A DNA stretch of 13,695 nucleotides. Origin: an uncultured Coriobacteriaceae bacterium. GTDB lineage: Bacteria; Actinomycetota; Coriobacteriia; Coriobacteriales; QAMH01. Below, piece after piece: positions 13,418 to 13,695 of the stretch. The notes below the pieces were generated by a model, which saw only the letters and a list, made by a program, of their open reading frames with translations, was not told the origin of the DNA and searched no databases. Position 1 is the first letter of the stretch; every line of letters starts with the position of its first letter. A program made the position numbers and the translations under genes. Location: positions 1-13,695 of the forward strand of contig CACZQA010000327.1 in assembly GCA_902783175.1 (NCBI GenBank), given 5' to 3'.

Positions 13418-13695
13418 ATGGAAAACGACCCACGAGCTGCGGTGCAGCAGTTTTCAGATACGTGCATCAGATGCGGGCTGTGCGCCCGGACCGACTGTGG
13501 GAACTTCCCCGAAGGGACGCCCAACTTGGGCGACATCTGCGAATCGCTTCTTTCGGGGGACGAGACCTGGCGGCATTTCCCCTTTACCTGCGCGCTGTGC
13601 AACCGCTGCACGGCCCATTGTCCGGCCGGCCTCAAGGCCATCGACGCCTGCAAGCCGCTGCGTGGCATGCTGTTGCCGCAGCATGACGAGCTGCG
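13418..13695 (+). CDS. Fe-S-binding protein, HdrC/HdrD/GlpC-like N-terminal part (runs off right edge)
   Basis: The first 92 codons are present. Two Cys clusters are visible: C16-X2-C19-X2-C22-X4-C27 and C58-X2-C61-X2-C64-X3-CP69, the standard pair of ferredoxin-type motifs of heterodisulfide-reductase-like electron-transfer proteins (HdrC, HdrD N-terminus, GlpC, LutA-like partners). The first cluster has X4 before its last Cys and lacks the following Pro, a departure from the textbook CX2CX2CX3CP. The ATG at 13418 follows GAAGGAGG (13405-13412) at 5 bp, and a promoter candidate lies upstream, so this is likely the first gene of a new transcript. The rest, including any CCG domains that would decide between HdrD/GlpC and HdrC types, lies beyond the window. 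Confidence 0.8.
   Translation, partial: MENDPRAAVQQFSDTCIRCGLCARTDCGNFPEGTPNLGDICESLLSGDETWRHFPFTCALCNRCTAHCPAGLKAIDACKPLRGMLLPQHDEL

Overview
The window is GC-rich, densely coded bacterial DNA with strong Shine-Dalgarno sites and several GTG starts. Its gene content (superoxide reductase, a DMSO-reductase-family molybdo/tungsto-enzyme with Fe-S and NrfD-type membrane subunits, an Hdr-like Fe-S protein, DegV, Mrp/NBP35) fits a strictly anaerobic, respiring high-GC Gram-positive, most likely a Coriobacteriia/Eggerthellaceae-type actinobacterium. This placement rests on gene content and composition only; no rRNA or marker gene is present.

Layout. Left edge, minus strand: a truncated ClC chloride channel/antiporter gene follows tatA. 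Across a 170 bp divergent promoter region comes a plus-strand run of housekeeping and accessory genes: upp, an ArsR-type repressor, an Mrr-like nuclease-fold protein with a membrane tail, an unrecognised protein, a YbaK/EbsC-type deacylase and an MFS transporter. Next are a two-iron superoxide reductase (desulfoferrodoxin) with its own terminator and a small two-helix membrane protein. A DegV protein (minus) and an NBP35/Mrp-type ATPase (plus) are divergently arranged.

The centrepiece is an operon at 7920-12397, bounded by hairpin terminators at about 7722-7757 and 12438-12465. It encodes a 947-residue molybdopterin oxidoreductase, a 16-cysteine four-cluster ferredoxin subunit and an eight-helix NrfD/PsrC-like quinone-interacting subunit. 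The gene order and the TAATG overlap between the last two imply one membrane-bound complex linking the quinone pool to an unidentified substrate. Two features stand out: the catalytic subunit has no Tat or Sec signal, so it should face the cytoplasm, and it ends in a roughly 145-residue aromatic, Asp/Gly-rich repeat tail that is not part of the normal family fold. Its codon use is strongly biased to C-ending codons, suggesting high expression.

Right end: a minus-strand ribbon-helix-helix/PIN-domain toxin-antitoxin pair with a perfect palindrome at its promoter, then the start of an Fe-S (HdrC/HdrD/GlpC-like) protein that leaves the window. No mobile element, CRISPR array, tRNA or rRNA was seen, and no stretch above 300 bp lacks a gene.
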